From contig JACDQO010000520.1 of the NCBI GenBank assembly GCA_015657605.1, positions 1-7,896 on the forward strand: a DNA stretch of 7,896 nt, read 5' to 3'. This document shows positions 7,575-7,896 of this stretch, in pieces (the stretch's first letter is position 1; every line of letters starts with the position of its first letter). The notes below the pieces were generated by a model that was not told the origin of the DNA, ran no database searches, and saw nothing but the letters and a program-made list of their open reading frames with translations. The stretch is from Limnohabitans sp. Lineage in GTDB: Bacteria > Pseudomonadota > Gammaproteobacteria > Burkholderiales > Burkholderiaceae_C. A program made the translations under genes and the position numbers.

Positions 7575-7896
7575 TTATTTCAATTGCGCTTTGAGCAATT
7601 TTGCCCAATTCAGACGGGTTGCGTGGTGACGATGAAGCCGCACTCGTTCCATGATGGCCAACTTGGCATCGGGCCGTGTCGGCGCCCACCAGAGATCAAG
7701 GCACCGGCGTGGCCCATGCGCTTGCCGGGAGGGGCGGTCACACCGGCGATGAAGCCCACCACAGGCTTCTTCATGTTGGCCTTGCACCACATGGCGGCTT
7801 CGGCTTCGTCGGGACCGCCGATTTCGCCAATCATGATGACGGCGTCTGTGTCGGGATCGTCGTTGAAAGCCTTCATCACGTCGATGTGCTTCAAAC
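7575..7896 (-). CDS. sucD: succinyl-CoA ligase alpha subunit, 3' part, with about five single-base insertions
   Basis: Alpha subunit of the TCA-cycle enzyme that converts succinyl-CoA to succinate with formation of a nucleoside triphosphate. The gene runs off the right edge, so only about the last 104 residues are present. Recognised segments are [29 protein letters not shown] and [11 protein letters not shown], which holds the phosphohistidine residue. After SGG the frame collapses, and the literal frame ends at a TGA at 7612-7610. Family-like sequence returns piecewise in other frames: DAKLAIME, then ECGFIVT, then AKLLKAQLK with TAA at 7577-7575. Removing one base at each of five places (7685-7687, 7671-7673, 7646, 7624, 7604-7606) restores one frame reading about [19 protein letters not shown] and onward to that stop. 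The exact base to remove within each run is a choice. In this family sucC normally lies just upstream, outside the window. Confidence 0.88.
   Translation of the reverse strand, partial: FEAHRRDEGFQRRSRHRRRHHDWRNRRSRRSRSRHVVQGQHEEACGGLHRRCDRPSRQAHGPRRCLDLWWAPTRPDAKLAIMERVRLHRHHATRLNWAKLLKAQLK

Overview
The window looks like a chromosomal segment of a betaproteobacterium, most likely of the Burkholderiales (Comamonadaceae-like). It is GC-rich, the protein families fit that group, and the gene order sucD - TerC-family gene - type IV pilin is, from memory, familiar there. I could not run a search, so the placement is an inference. No mobile element, CRISPR array, tRNA or rRNA gene was seen.

Layout. 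The first 2.4 kb encode the 3' part of a type IA topoisomerase (topoisomerase III, topB) on the + strand. It carries two Cys4 zinc fingers, a Lys/Ala-rich linker and a C-terminal SWIB-like domain. It converges, with 13 bp between stops, on an AMP-forming acyl-CoA synthetase on the - strand (2381-4275). A 117-bp divergent region with a spaced direct repeat separates this from a PLP-dependent serine/threonine (hydroxyaspartate) dehydratase on the + strand (4393-5366). That gene converges on a block read entirely on the - strand. In transcription order the block is sucD (3' part, at the right edge), a TerC-family membrane protein, a type IV pilin, and a two-domain response regulator with a LuxR-type output domain.

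Reading-frame quality matters here. The acyl-CoA synthetase, the dehydratase and the pilin are each split by one single-base indel, and the last ~110 bases of sucD contain about five single-base insertions. topB, the TerC gene and the response regulator read cleanly. In each broken gene both halves keep full family motifs up to the break, and sucD is a central metabolic gene. Consensus or sequencing errors therefore explain the data better than true gene decay. I annotate these as coding genes with disrupted frames and give the reconstructed proteins.

The window is mostly housekeeping genes. The parts least explained by them are non-coding: a run of three hairpins ending in a strong intrinsic terminator directly behind sucD, a GC-rich hairpin at the ribosome binding site of the TerC gene, a dyad just upstream of the pilin ribosome binding site, and a 20-bp-spaced direct repeat in the divergent region. 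No clear new biological system is present.
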